Shown: positions 25,655 to 35,429, counted from the first letter of the stretch. The stretch is 64,000 nt of DNA from Actinoplanes sp. NBRC 103695 (GCF_030269485.1 NZ_BSTL01000012.1:62001-126000), one strand, 5' to 3'. Translations and numbers: made by a program. The notes: a model not told the origin generated them from the letters alone.

Positions 25655-27127
25655 ATGAGACCTCTGGACGGACGTACGGGCAACGGTGCAATCGCACGCC
25701 CGCCAGGAACGCTATGGCGTCGGTTCGCCATGGTGTTCCTGGCGGTGGTGGCCTCCGGTATGGGTGTGCCCGCCGCGGTTGCCGGGCAGACCACAGCCGG
25801 AGCTGACCGGTTCTCCGGGCAGACGCTGACCTGGGAGCCCTGCAATGACAATGAACTGGTGCTGGACTGCACCGACGTGACTGTCCCGGTGGACTGGTCG
25901 CGCCCGCAGGGTCAGACGATCGAGTTGCGGGTGCATCGGCACAAGGCCTCCGGCCCCAGCCGGGGTTCGCTGCTGCTGAACCCGGGTGGCCCCGGCGGAC
26001 TGGGAAAACCGTTCCTGGAGTTCGCGGCGCGCATGTTCAGCCGGCCGGTGATCGACGGGTTCGATCTGGTCAGCTTCGATCCTCGCGGAGTCGGTGAGTC
26101 CGCGCCCCTGAGCTGCCCGGCCGAGGCCGACGCGGCGTTCCGGAAGTCGGATCCGTCGCCGGACGACCTACGGGAGCGGATCGCCCGGGAGGCGGCTGCC
26201 CGGACGTGGGTGCGGGCGTGCCGGGCGAAGTCGGGGCCGATCTTCGATCATGTCGACACGGTCAGCGCGGCCCGGGACCTCGACGTGTTGCGGGCGGTGC
26301 TCGGCGACGACAAGCTGTCGTACTTCGGCGGCTCCTACGGCACCCGCCTCGGCCTGCGCTACGCGGACCTGTTCCCCACCCGGATCAAGCGCATGGTGCT
26401 GGACGCGGTCGTCGATCCGGCGCAGGACAACAGGGCCTTCCTCACCGACGTGGCCAAGGGTGAGGAGCGAGGTCTGGACGCGTACCTGAGCACCTGCGAC
26501 GACCGTGCCGGCTGCCCGTTCCACGGATTGTCTCTTGCGCGGAGCCGAGCCGCGGTGGCGAAACTGTTCAAGGCAGCCGATCAGCAGCCGGCCGAGCAGT
26601 TGCAGCTGGTCAACCTGACGGAGGACTACCTATCCAATCCGGCCGGCGCTCCCGAGCTGGACAGCCTGTTCACGGCGGTGCGCGCCGGTGATCACAGCGT
26701 TCTCGAGCCGGACCCTGACACCCGCATCGATCAGAGCGCGATCCAATGCCTCGATCTCCCGGACCGTCGCAGCGCGGCTCAGGTCATGGCCGACACGACC
26801 GCCTTGACCCGAAAGCGGCCGGTGTTCGGACCGGAGGTCATGTCGGGCACGCCGTGCCCGCAGTGGCCGGGTGGCGGGGTGTCCGACCCGCATCCGGTCA
26901 CCGCCCGTGGCTCGGTGCCGATCGTGTTGCTCGCCGGGACCGGCGACCCCGCGGCGCTCTATGAATGGGGACGATCCGCCGCGGCCGATCTGGAGAACGG
27001 CCGACTGCTGACGCGCAAGGGCAACGGGCACGGATCGTACGTCTACGGCGCCTGCCGCCCGGAGGTGGACCGCTACCTTCTTGACGGGGTGCCGCCGCCG
27101 CGCGGTGGCGCGGTGTGCGCCGTGTAG
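25655..27127 (+). CDS. Secreted alpha/beta hydrolase, tripeptidyl-aminopeptidase (TAP) type
   Basis: A 490-residue exported proline-iminopeptidase-like enzyme. The N-terminus has Arg then a hydrophobic signal (AMVFLAVVASGMGVPAAVAG). LLLNPGGPGGLG is the family oxyanion loop, YFGGSYGTRLG contains the nucleophile Ser (about residue 227), and the C-terminal TAP domain includes IVLLAGTGDPA (acid) and NGHGSYVYG (His). Cys pairs suit extracellular folding. Likely releases N-terminal peptides outside the cell. Start ATG 25655 directly follows the duplicated promoter cassette with little room for a ribosome site, so the transcript may be nearly leaderless. Confidence 0.87.
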   Translation: MRPLDGRTGNGAIARPPGTLWRRFAMVFLAVVASGMGVPAAVAGQTTAGADRFSGQTLTWEPCNDNELVLDCTDVTVPVDWSRPQGQTIELRVHRHKASGPSRGSLLLNPGGPGGLGKPFLEFAARMFSRPVIDGFDLVSFDPRGVGESAPLSCPAEADAAFRKSDPSPDDLRERIAREAAARTWVRACRAKSGPIFDHVDTVSAARDLDVLRAVLGDDKLSYFGGSYGTRLGLRYADLFPTRIKRMVLDAVVDPAQDNRAFLTDVAKGEERGLDAYLSTCDDRAGCPFHGLSLARSRAAVAKLFKAADQQPAEQLQLVNLTEDYLSNPAGAPELDSLFTAVRAGDHSVLEPDPDTRIDQSAIQCLDLPDRRSAAQVMADTTALTRKRPVFGPEVMSGTPCPQWPGGGVSDPHPVTARGSVPIVLLAGTGDPAALYEWGRSAAADLENGRLLTRKGNGHGSYVYGACRPEVDRYLLDGVPPPRGGAVCAV

Positions 27128-27129
27128 GT

Positions 27130-27330
27130 CTTGTCGCCGTACCGGCGCGGGCTTGCCTGACCAGGTGAGTCCGTGCCGGTGTGCCCAGACGACGGTGTGT
27201 ACGCGGTCGCGGGCGTTCAGCTTGGCCAGGACGCGGCCGACGTGGGTTCTCGAATACTCCGACGTCAACGCGAGCACCGCGAGCATGAGCAGCGCGATCT
27301 GCCCCCATGGCCCCGAATCGGAACACCAGC
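27130..27330 (-). pseudogene. Chimeric relic: ABC-2 permease segment fused to a LuxR-type helix-turn-helix tail
   Basis: On the minus strand about 80 bases (27250-27328) read GQIALLMLAVLALTSEYS. At DNA level they match the permease gene at about 38690-38772 with only a handful of differences. The frame then switches at once to THVGRVLAKLNARDRVHTVV, the C-terminal recognition region of a NarL/LuxR response regulator. Neither gene is complete. It records a deletion joining two neighbouring genes of an ABC/two-component locus. Confidence 0.6.
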
Positions 27331-27505
27331 AGGACCCTGGCGCGGTGTCGAGCGCATCGACCCCGCCGCGGGGATGTTGGGGCAATGTGGACGGTGCACG
27401 GTTGACCGTGTTCCTGACCGCAGCAATTGTTGATTGCGTACTACCACTAACCGCCATTGAGGCTGATCGGTCTAGTTCTCTAACTGAGAATGGAGCACGA
27501 CACAC

Positions 27506-28732
27506 ATGCCCGTCCTCGCCTCCGCGACGTCCCGGGCCGGCCTCGCGCTGGTCTGCGCCGCCACCGCCGCGGTGATTGGTGTCGCCGCACCGGCTCCGGC
27601 CCGGGCCGCCGCGTCCGACTCCGTCCTGGCCTGGTACGACGCCACCGCATCGGCGATCGCTGCCGGCGGCGCGCCGACCCAGGTCACCGACAACCGCACG
27701 TGGGCGATCGGGTGGCTCGCCGCCGCCCGGGCCCAGTCCGGATCCCTCTCGACCGTTCACCAGCGAGCCGCGCTTGCCGGTGCTTTACACGAGACGCTGG
27801 TCACGCTCATCCCGGCCCAGCAACCGGCGGCCGATGCGGTGCTGGCCGCCGAACTCGCCGCGCTGCCGGACCAACCGTCCACGAGGGACAGTGTGGCGGC
27901 CGGCCGCGCTGCCGCACAACGGCTGCTCACCGAGCGGATTGGTGACGGCCTCGACCCGGCCTCGATCAACACGCCCTTCCCGGTGCCACCGGCCGCACCC
28001 GGCGTTTGGCAGCCCACCCTGCCGCATTTTGCCCCCGCGGTGACGTATGGCAACCGGGTCGCGCGGCCGTTCCTGCTCCGCACGGCCGCGCAGTTCCGTC
28101 CGGCCGCGCCGCCGGCGCTCGGCTCCGTGCGCTACGAGCAGGACCTGGCCGAGGTCCGCGAGTACGGCTCGGCCTCCAGCAGCGTACGGACGCAGGCGCA
28201 GACCGATACCGCCACCTTCTGGTACGGCTCCTCGCTGACGCTCTATACGCCGATCCTGCGCGCGGCGGTCGCCCAGTCGCACGCTTCGACCGCGGACCGT
28301 ACCCGGCTGGTCGCGCTGTTCCATGTCGCCGAGGTCGACACCCATATCGCCACGTCTGACGCCAAGTTCGCCTACCAGCGGTGGCGTCCGGTCACCGCGA
28401 TCCGGGCCGACAGCGATCCCGCATGGTTGCCGCTGCACGCCACCCCGGCCCACCCCGACTATCCGAGCGGGCACAACACCTATTCCGGCGCTGCCGAGGG
28501 GGTGCTGACCGCACTGATCGGACCGCGTGCCAGTGAGCCGTACACCATCGGCAGCCCGACCGCGCCGGGCGTGACCCGCACCTACACCGACTGGCACAAG
28601 CCGAGCTTGGAGAACGTCGACGCCCGCGTCTGGTCGGGCATCCACACCCGCAACGCCGACCTGGCCGGCATCCGCCTCGGCGTTGACGTCGCCCGTTACA
28701 CCGTCACTCACGCGGACCTTCTGTTGCGCTGA
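27506..28732 (+). CDS. Secreted vanadium-haloperoxidase/PAP2-superfamily protein
   Basis: A 408-residue exported protein with a clear signal peptide (LALVCAATAAVIGVAAPAPARA). The vanadate/phosphate-binding motifs are in order: KFAYQRWRP (Lys-x6-Arg-Pro), HPDYPSGHN (Pro-Ser-Gly-His), and ARVWSGIHTRNAD (Arg-x5-His). This fits bacterial PAP2-type vanadium-dependent haloperoxidases or acid phosphatases. GGAG upstream of ATG 27506. Monocistronic. Haloperoxidase versus phosphatase activity cannot be told from sequence. Confidence 0.82.
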   Translation: MPVLASATSRAGLALVCAATAAVIGVAAPAPARAAASDSVLAWYDATASAIAAGGAPTQVTDNRTWAIGWLAAARAQSGSLSTVHQRAALAGALHETLVTLIPAQQPAADAVLAAELAALPDQPSTRDSVAAGRAAAQRLLTERIGDGLDPASINTPFPVPPAAPGVWQPTLPHFAPAVTYGNRVARPFLLRTAAQFRPAAPPALGSVRYEQDLAEVREYGSASSSVRTQAQTDTATFWYGSSLTLYTPILRAAVAQSHASTADRTRLVALFHVAEVDTHIATSDAKFAYQRWRPVTAIRADSDPAWLPLHATPAHPDYPSGHNTYSGAAEGVLTALIGPRASEPYTIGSPTAPGVTRTYTDWHKPSLENVDARVWSGIHTRNADLAGIRLGVDVARYTVTHADLLLR

Positions 28733-29019
28733 CCGACTTCCTCGCCGAACGGACGGCCGCGGCGTCGGACCTCCCGCTGCGGCCGTCCGGGCTGGCCACT
28801 CATCGTCAGATGGCCGACGGTGGGTACCCGCGGGCAACCAGGGCGCGCAGCATGGCGCGCCGGCGGTCGTGGTCGGCCTCGGAGTCGGATGGGCCGGCAG
28901 TGAAGGTCGTGCTCATCGGCGACCAGGTCATCGAAAGGGCCGAGGCCGAGGACCCGAACGTGCCGCCTTGCCCCCGGTCGGCGTCCTGCCCGCACGGTCA
29001 CTTCGGCTATGTTGGTGCC

Positions 29020-29150
29020 GAATCGCAGCTCGAAACCATCGGCGGTGGTTCGGGCGGGGCCGAGAAGCACGATGCCAGCATTGTTGATCAGCAGGTCGAT
29101 CGCCGGCATGTCCGCTGTCAGATCCTCGGCAAAGCGGTCAGTTGACATCA
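29020..29150 (-). pseudogene. SDR internal fragment
   Basis: The minus strand reads IDLLINNAGIVLLGPARTTA and DGFELRFGTN, the NNAG region of a classical or extended SDR (retinol dehydrogenase-like). The nucleotide-binding N-terminus and catalytic YxxxK part are missing; the sequence between here and 28740 has no recognisable continuation. Surrounding 28733-29284 holds no intact gene. Confidence 0.6.
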
Positions 29151-29284
29151 ACATTGGGAAGTGATCTTTCGAGTGCTTGCCGCTCGCGCTGGAATTCCGG
29201 ACGGTGAGCGGCATCTTGCTGCGGCTGGAAGTAACCGCGGCTGGGCGCCCGCGCGGGTGATCGTGGTTCGTACTTGCCGAACCG

Positions 29285-30166
29285 CTACGCCGTCCACATC
29301 TCGCTGATGCGCTGCGCCGCCTGCACCGCCTGGTGCAGACCAGCGTCAAACGCGGCCTGAATGCGGGAGCGAACCATATAGTCACGCCCGCCGTCCGTGA
29401 TCTCAATAAACTCCGGGCCGGGTTCGATCAGCTCAAGCTGACTGCCTTCCTGGCGCCTCTCCTTGAGTTCCGCGACCACCTGGGCGGCCATAATGTCGTG
29501 CATCGGGCCGGCATCCGGTACCGGTGTGGTGACCAGAAGGCAGGAAACGGCAAGGATACGCCCATGACCACGTGCGAGATCGGAATTGAGGTTGCTCTTG
29601 AGCCCACCGTCGAGGTAAGAGTGTCCTTTGATCTTTACTGCCGGAAAGACCAGCGGTGCGGCACAACTCGACGCAACCGCCCGAAACAACGGGACACCCG
29701 AACTGGCGCTCCAGGACTGAAACTCGCCCGATGCGGCCTCAACAGCTGTGGCTACGAACGCCTGCGGCCACTTCTCGCCGAGGAACGAGAACTTCTCAAC
29801 GAAGGCGGGTTCGTCGATGCTCTCGACCTCAAGAGCGGCCCGGCCGATGCGGCGACGTCCCGCCTCGGGCGAGACTTCGGCAGCTGCCTGCGCCATGATC
29901 TCGAACATCGTAGAGAATCGTTCCGGGGTCACAAGCGGCTCGGTCGACTCTATCGCCAGATCCAGCGTGCTCAGCAGCTCCTTCGGATCTCCGCCCATGG
30001 TGAACGAAGCGCCAGAGAGCGAACCCGCGGAGGTTCCGATCACCCTATCGGCGGCAGCGAGGTCGACCCCCGCATCGGTCAGCCCGCGCAGAAGTCCCGC
30101 CTCCCATGCGGCCCCCAGCAGACCTCCTCCGCTCAAAACCACGGCGCGTCGTGTTGCATCAGACAA
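29285..30166 (-). CDS. Patatin-like phospholipase
   Basis: A 293-residue serine lipase with the Ser-Asp dyad of the patatin fold. LSGGGLLGAAWEAGLL is the oxyanion region, IGTSAGSLSGA the GxSxG nucleophile, and YLDGGLKSN the DGG with the catalytic Asp. The start is taken as TTG 30166 because GGAGG lies 7 bases upstream and the protein then begins just before the first beta strand; the longer ATG at 30313 has no ribosome site. No signal peptide, so probably cytoplasmic or released by lysis. Codon use is less G/C-biased than neighbours, suggesting a separate origin. Confidence 0.82.
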   Translation of the reverse strand: MSDATRRAVVLSGGGLLGAAWEAGLLRGLTDAGVDLAAADRVIGTSAGSLSGASFTMGGDPKELLSTLDLAIESTEPLVTPERFSTMFEIMAQAAAEVSPEAGRRRIGRAALEVESIDEPAFVEKFSFLGEKWPQAFVATAVEAASGEFQSWSASSGVPLFRAVASSCAAPLVFPAVKIKGHSYLDGGLKSNLNSDLARGHGRILAVSCLLVTTPVPDAGPMHDIMAAQVVAELKERRQEGSQLELIEPGPEFIEITDGGRDYMVRSRIQAAFDAGLHQAVQAAQRISEMWTA

Positions 30167-30202
30167 GAGAACCTCCAATAAGAGAACACTGTTCCGTAAC
30201 TC

Positions 30203-30545
30203 ACGCGATGGTCGACGCCACCGGCAGCCAGGCATAGATCCCGACCGGGCCAGCTTCACCACCGCCCTAAACACCGCCCGCGACCAGATCGTCCACGCCG
30301 CCGACACCGTCATCGACCCTCGTTGGTGTCATCGGCGCCCACGTCATAGCGAACCTGCTGTGCCCGTCCGCAGGATCCGCACCAAACCCGCATGACCAAA
30401 GGCTCAACCAGCAAGTACCAAGCCCGCGGACCCAACATCGACCGCCACAGCTACAAAGCCACCACCAGCATCGACATCATCAAACCGGACCCTTGACGGC
30501 CACCACAAAGCCCTAACTGAACGGCGCTACAGACTTTGCCGTAGT
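30203..30545 (+). pseudogene. IS4-type transposase 3' fragment with frameshifts
   Basis: In successive frames the sequence reads GIDPDRASFTTALNTARDQI, VIGAHVIANLL, TSKYQARGPNIDRHSY and KATTSIDIIKP. Together these follow the C-terminal part of IS4-family transposases common in Streptomyces. At least two frameshifts and loss of the N-terminal three quarters make it inactive. Confidence 0.65.
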
Positions 30546-30605
30546 GACACGCGACCGCGTAGCTCGTCAAGGCTCTGGCGTCGACATGGCCGCGCGCTTC
30601 GGGGG

Positions 30606-30913
30606 TCAATTGATCAAGCGAGTCGCGTGCAACGACGCGAGGAGCTGCGGCCGGTCCGCGTCGGCGCTGCCCGGCTCGGCGGTCCAGACCAGCATGACCG
30701 GGCCGGGCTTGCCGGGCAGCGGATAGGTGTTCCAGTCCAGGACGATGTCGCCGACCTCGGAGACCCGGAAAGTCTTGGTGCCGCTGACCGTCGCCCGTAC
30801 GTCGTGCCGGGCCCACAGCCGCCGGAACTCGGCGCTGCGCCCGAGTTGGCCCCGGTCACCACGGCGACCCGGCCGTGCTGGTCCGGAATCTGGTCGGCGG
30901 TCCATCCGGTCAT
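30606..30913 (-). pseudogene. SDR start codon region joined to an inverted copy of the XRE gene tail
   Basis: From ATG 30913 the minus strand reads MTGWTADQIPDQHGRV, AVVTGANSG, the start of an SDR. Within about 25 codons it changes to AEFRRLWARHDVRATVSG and KTFRVSEVGDIVLDWNTYP, which duplicates the C-terminal 80 residues of the XRE gene at 31029. The normal gene order in relatives would be SDR divergent from XRE. Here the SDR body is deleted and replaced by an inverted copy of the partner's tail, about 80 percent identical in DNA to 31655-31895. Confidence 0.7.
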
Positions 30914-31028
30914 CAGCTGCTCCTGGGGTGTCGGTGCGGTGGACCACCGACGCTAGCCGCGGCGCGGGGATCTTCCCTGGTTGTGCCGGACCTACCTTCG
31001 GTCGTCCGGGCCGCGGCAAACTTGTGGC

Positions 31029-31928
31029 ATGAGCAGCCCGATTCCATACGCTCGAGAGCTCGGCGATTTTCTGCGCGCCCGCCGCGACCGGCTGACCCCG
31101 CGCGAGGTCGGCTTTGAGCCGGGCGGCCGGCGCAAGGTCACCGGGCTGCGGCGCGAGGAACTGGCCCTGCTGGCCGGGCTGAGCACCGACTACTACCAGC
31201 GCATGGAGCAGGGCCGGGAGGTACGCCCGTCCGACGACGTCCTGGACGCGCTGGCCGGTGCCCTCGGCCTCGACGACGAGGAACGCCGTCACCTGTTCAC
31301 CCTGGCCCACGCCGCCCGCCGGCCGGTGCCCGCCGCGCCCACCCGGGCCCCAGAGCGCGTGCCGGAGAGCACCCGCCGGCTGCTGCCGTTGATGGACACC
31401 CCGGCGGTCGTGCTCGGCCGTCACCTGGATTTGCTCGCCTGGAACCCGATGGCCGAGGCCCTGCTCGGCGACCTGGCGGGCTATCCGGCTCATCGGCTCA
31501 ACATGCTCCTGATGATGTTCGACGACACCCTGACGGCCGACCGGAGCTGCCCGGACTGGGAGACCCAGGCCCTGGACTACATCGGCATGATGCGCACGGC
31601 GGTGGCGACCGATCCCACCCATCCCCGCGCGACGGCGATCGTCGGCGAGCTGAGCATCCGCAGCGCGGAATTCCGGCGGCTGTGGGCCCGGCACGAGGTC
31701 CGCGAATCGGTCAGCGGCGCCAAGACCTTCCGGATCCCGGAGGCGGGCGACATCGTCCTGGAGTGGGACACATACCCGCTGCCGGGAAATCCCGGCCCCG
31801 TCATGCTGGTCTTCACCGCAGAGCCGGGCAGCGCCGACGCGGACCGGCTGCAGCTCCTAGCGTCGTTGCACGCTACCCGCTTGATCAGCTGGATACTTCA
31901 GCCGCGAGCCGTTCGCCACGGAGCGTGA
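31029..31928 (+). CDS. XRE-family regulator with MmyB-like ligand domain
   Basis: A 299-residue transcription factor. Residues 1-80 hold a Cro/CI helix-turn-helix (LRREELALLAGLSTDYYQRM); residues 110-285 form the MmyB-type sensor domain (DLLAWNPMAEALLGD; FRRLWARHEVRES; PGPVMLVFTAEPGS). ATG 31029 begins the conserved N-terminus. Normally such genes are divergent from, and control, an SDR. That SDR is now only a 25-codon stub at 30840-30913, so the regulator has lost its local target. Confidence 0.88.
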   Translation: MSSPIPYARELGDFLRARRDRLTPREVGFEPGGRRKVTGLRREELALLAGLSTDYYQRMEQGREVRPSDDVLDALAGALGLDDEERRHLFTLAHAARRPVPAAPTRAPERVPESTRRLLPLMDTPAVVLGRHLDLLAWNPMAEALLGDLAGYPAHRLNMLLMMFDDTLTADRSCPDWETQALDYIGMMRTAVATDPTHPRATAIVGELSIRSAEFRRLWARHEVRESVSGAKTFRIPEAGDIVLEWDTYPLPGNPGPVMLVFTAEPGSADADRLQLLASLHATRLISWILQPRAVRHGA

Positions 31929-32010
31929 TGGCCGGCCGAGCAACCCAGCACGTGGACATGCCTAAGCTTGAGTTTTAACTTTGATGTCCGTTGTCGAGGT
32001 CCTGCCGGGC

Positions 32011-32266
32011 TCATGATGTTGTGACGGAAGCCGGTTTCGTGACCCGGCTGGGCGTCCGGGACCTGGCCGGCAGGATTTCGGCGCGTTCGGCGGTGAACCG
32101 GGCGCGTTCCTTCGGCGACAACGACAGGTCGGGCTGCGTCGTGTCGCGCTCGCAGGCGATGGCCGTGCTGTTTCCAGCTGTGCGGGTTCGCGGCGGATAC
32201 GACGCCGTCGGTGCACAGCGCGAGCACGAGGCTCGTCAGCACGGCCGCGGACAGTGCGGAGCGCAA
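32011..32266 (-). pseudogene. Possible small secreted protein with a frameshift
   Basis: A minus-strand TTG at 32266 opens a signal-like stretch (LRSALSAAVLTSLVLALC). After one frameshift near the residues VVSAANPHS the sequence continues STAIACERDTTQPDLSLSPK and RARFTAERAEILPARSRTP to a stop at 32011. Composition of both parts looks coding, but no family is recognised. Could be chance. Confidence 0.3.
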
Positions 32267-32472
32267 CGGGTTCCTCTGTGATGAGCGATCTTGATCTCCC
32301 AGAGCCTCCAACGGACGGAAATGCGCGGACGACCCCCCTGCGGGATGACCTCAAAGGCAGACCTCAGTCGTACTCCATCGTCAGCGACGTGCGACAGCTG
32401 AACGCGTCGACGGCCCGCAACGCCTCGCCCTCACGGCGCGCCACCGGACCCCGATGGGCGCGCCGACCGGCT

Positions 32473-33375
32473 TCACTCGGTGAACATCGTACAAGAATGT
32501 ATCTTGTCGAACCTCTTGGCAGCGAGGTCGTCCTCGTCGATCAGGAAACACCCGTAGTAGAACTCGCTCTCCGTGGAGAACTGGGCGAGCGGCACCCACT
32601 GCCGTACCAGCCGCTCCTCCTCTTCGTGCTCCAGGCGCCGCCACTCGTCCTGGGACATCTCGGGGTTCGCCCTGCGCTGCCCCTGCGCGTGGACCCCGGC
32701 CATCTGCGAGTGCGGGCTGTGCCCACTGCCGATGTTGCGGCAGTACCCGCCGAGTTGGAGCGTGCTGTGGTGGTTCGGCCTCTCCTCCGGCCAGAGCTGC
32801 TCGACGACCTCGCACAACCCGTCGAGGTGCTTCAGCGAGCCGAACAACTTCTTCACATCGGCCGTCGCGAACTGGACGTCCCGATCCTCGATCCACTCCG
32901 GCAACTCTGGCCGCACCCGCGCGACGATCCAGTGCTCGGGGATGAGGAACGGAATGGTCTCGTCCATGTAGGTCGACCTGGAGTCGTGGCCGGGCGGCGG
33001 CGCCGCCTCCTCGGTCTCCGTGCCCGCAGGAACGTACAGAACCCGCGAGTAGTCGGTAGTGGGGTACTCCTCGATGTCTTCCTCGTGGTGCAGGAAAAAC
33101 AACAGCGACCCGTCCTCCGGCAGACCGAACCCCTCGGCCCGAGGAAGAGCCGCACAGTCGACAGACCCGACGAACGGCAACGGGAAGCTACCCCCCGGCC
33201 ATTCCACGCCCACCGGCAACCGGGGAAGGCCGCCGACCTGACCGACGACTTCGCCCTCACCCGTGCTCAGCCAGGTCCAGACCCCGAACCGGATCAGCTC
33301 GGCGAACTTGCCGATCTCGTCCTCGGGAATGCCCCGATCGACTGCGGCACTGCGGAACTGCTCATAACGATCCAT
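32473..33375 (-). CDS. DUF1963 (YwqG-like) protein
   Basis: A 300-residue cytoplasmic protein. The early segment GEVVGQVGGLPRLPVGVEWP, followed by FVGSVDCAAL and SLLFFLHHEED, is the DUF1963 signature; the C-terminal FSTESEFYYGCFLIDEDDLA, usual in the family, lies near its end. The domain is found in toxin-immunity and phage-related settings and in housekeeping contexts; nothing nearby supports a toxin. Start ATG 33375. Monocistronic. Confidence 0.8.
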   Translation of the reverse strand: MDRYEQFRSAAVDRGIPEDEIGKFAELIRFGVWTWLSTGEGEVVGQVGGLPRLPVGVEWPGGSFPLPFVGSVDCAALPRAEGFGLPEDGSLLFFLHHEEDIEEYPTTDYSRVLYVPAGTETEEAAPPPGHDSRSTYMDETIPFLIPEHWIVARVRPELPEWIEDRDVQFATADVKKLFGSLKHLDGLCEVVEQLWPEERPNHHSTLQLGGYCRNIGSGHSPHSQMAGVHAQGQRRANPEMSQDEWRRLEHEEEERLVRQWVPLAQFSTESEFYYGCFLIDEDDLAAKRFDKIHSCTMFTE

Positions 33376-33623
33376 GACAGGGATGATCGCAGATCGTGTG
33401 ACCGTGCTTGCAGCACGGTCCTATGAAGACGGAAGCGGATTCCGCCACGCACACCGATCCACTGCGAAACCACGGAAGTGCTCGTATCGATCCATGCCGC
33501 GACGTGCTCGCAAACGATGAGCCCCTCCCGCGCGCCCGCCGAACACCGGCGGGCGCGCGGACACCGCCTTAGCTTGTTGTTTAACCCGTGGTGGTCGCCG
33601 GTGACCCCTGGTTGATCATGGGA

Positions 33624-33680
33624 ACAGCCCTTGGTCGATGATCTTCTTGTCGAGGGAAGAACATCCAAACCAAGGGCTGT
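33624..33680. repeat. 12-bp perfect inverted repeat at the head of a transposase relic
   Basis: ACAGCCCTTGGT (33624-33635) and ACCAAGGGCTGT (33669-33680) are perfect complements separated by 33 bases, just before the first recognisable transposase codons. It may be the element's left-end or a fold controlling translation of the transposase. Confidence 0.55.
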
Positions 33681-33683
33681 CTT

Positions 33684-34654
33684 GTTGAATAGTGTGCATG
33701 ACGGGTGTCTGGTGGACGAGGCCGGGGAGCTGGCAGGGTTTCGGCGTGAGTTGCACCGGTGTCTGACCGCTCGTACGGACGCGTTGTTCGAGTTGACCGA
33801 TGCCTTGTTGTGTACCGACGGGCCGGTGAAGTCGTTGGTGGGATTGACGTTGGCGCCGGAACACCGCCGTGGACACGGCGCGATGTACGACGCGTTGAAC
33901 CTGGGTCGGATCGATGTGCAGCGGTTGCGGACCGCGGTGGCCGGGCTCACACTTCCTCGTGCTGTCGGCGGCTGGTTGATGCTGGCGGTTGATGTCAGTG
34001 CATGGCTGCGCCCGGAGGCGGCGACGAGCCCGGACCGGCTGTTCTGCCACGTGTATGGCCGTGGCCGCAACAAGGATCAGCTGATTCTGGGATGGCCGGG
34101 CGTTCCTGCTCGCGGACATGCCCGTAGAGGTGCTGGGCCGGTTGCGGTCGGATCGGGTGTTCCGGCTGCCGGCCCGGCCGCGCGCGGCCGAGACGATCGG
34201 CCGGCCCGCCAAGCACGGCGGCGAGTTCGGTTTCGCCGATCCCGGCACGTGGCCGGATCCGGACGTCGTCACGTTCACCGGCACCAGCCGCTACGGCACA
34301 GCGTCCGCGACGGCCTGGGATCGGTTGCATCCGCGGCTGACCCGCCGCGCAGCCTGGCTGGATTATGACGGTGACCTGCCGGTGCTGGAAGGGACCCTGA
34401 TCCGTCTCGTCGTGGATCATCTGCCGGGTGACGGCGATCCGAAACCGTACCGCCGATCTTCGCCGGACGTGGGAACGCCCTGCACCCCAGGGCGGCTCAC
34501 CCCGGCCCGGGTCCGTCGCGGGTTTCGGAACTTGCGCGCGAAGACCACCCGGCCGGCGGGTGCACCGAAACCCACGACCGCCGGTCCCGGACGTCCTGCA
34601 GGGTCGAAGAACCGTCAGCGAGCCGCCCGCCACGACGTCGGCAAGACCAACTAA
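33684..34654 (+). pseudogene. Degenerate transposase (NF041680/IS701-like) with internal deletions
   Basis: The first part reads VLLNSVHDGCLVDEAGELAG, DALFELTDALLCTDGPVKSL and DRLFCHVYGRGRNKDQLILG. The frame then jumps over about 80 missing codons to AFLLADMPVEVLGRLRSDRV, RYGTASATAWDRLHPRLTRR, and, after a second gap, LTPARVRRGFRNLRAK and GRPAGSKNRQRAARHDVG. Catalytic residues in the lost middle are absent. Two frames are required, so no full protein is made. Confidence 0.75.
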
Positions 34655-34722
34655 CGCGCCATCACACTCGAAGAACACAAACAGCGCTCAGGTAAAGAAC
34701 AAGCTAAGGATGGCTGTGTGCC

Positions 34723-35012
34723 TCAGGCTGCCGGCTTGGACTCCATCGGGCGCAGAACGGTGCGCTTCGGCAGCACCCCAGCAACGCGACGCGCGGACCG
34801 GTTCGCCGTCCCGCTGATCATGCTGACGGGAGGACGGCGGCTCTTCAGGGCCCGGAAAGCGGTGGTGCAGACCTGATCGACCGTCTGAAGCCGTAGGCCG
34901 TCGGTCCTTGTCCCGGAGGCCGCGTGAAACGGTGTGGCGGTTGGCCCGGGCGATACCGACATCACAGTGAGCCCACTATCGCCGAGTTCGTGCGCGAGCG
35001 CCTCGGTGAACC
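34723..35012 (-). pseudogene. SDR C-terminal fragment
   Basis: The minus strand reads FTEALAHELGDSGLTVMSVS and PGPTATPFHAASGTRTDGLR, the end of a DltE-like SDR, to a stop at 34723. It is cut off at about 35012, where a plus-strand TetR recognition helix begins. Missing the cofactor and catalytic parts. Confidence 0.65.
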
Positions 35013-35044
35013 CTCATCGAGGCCGTTCTGAAGCTGGTTCGGGA

Positions 35045-35135
35045 GCGAGGTGCGCGGGTTCAGTGTGTCAGAGGCGGCCCGCCGGGCGGGGGTTTCCACC
35101 TCCGCGCCATACCGGCACCTCGCTGATCGCGATGC
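35045..35135 (+). pseudogene. TetR helix-turn-helix fragment
   Basis: Reads FSVSEAARRAGVSTSAPYRH followed by LADRDA, the recognition region of an AcrR-type repressor. It breaks off within about 30 codons and no ligand domain follows. With the SDR piece at 34723 it looks like another regulator/SDR pair reduced by deletion. The following 35136-35429 contains no recognisable gene. Confidence 0.6.
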
Positions 35136-35429
35136 GTGTCAACGGCTGTCGGCTCGCGGGACCGAGGACCTCGGGATGCGGCGTCGGTTCGGGGCATCGG
35201 TGGGTCTGGGACGACGCGGAACGCCACCGGGAGTACGTGAGGGAGCTGGCTCGGGCAGTTGCCCAGTACCGGCGGCTGGCATCGTTACCGATCTCAGGCG
35301 TTGTCTGCTGGCGGAGTGTCCGGCGTGGTGCGCTTGGCGCGGTCGGACCCTGCGGTGACCGTGTCCTTGGCCGCGTTGGACGCCCGTCCTTGGCTGTGCG
35401 CGGCGGGTCGTCGGAGATGCTGATGGTGC

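Noticed and set aside
23746..25872. A longer 708-codon start for the GMC oxidoreductase
   Set aside because: The extra 172 residues are Pro/Arg-rich without motif and overlap the promoter of the peptidase gene; ATG 25356 places the FAD motif correctly.
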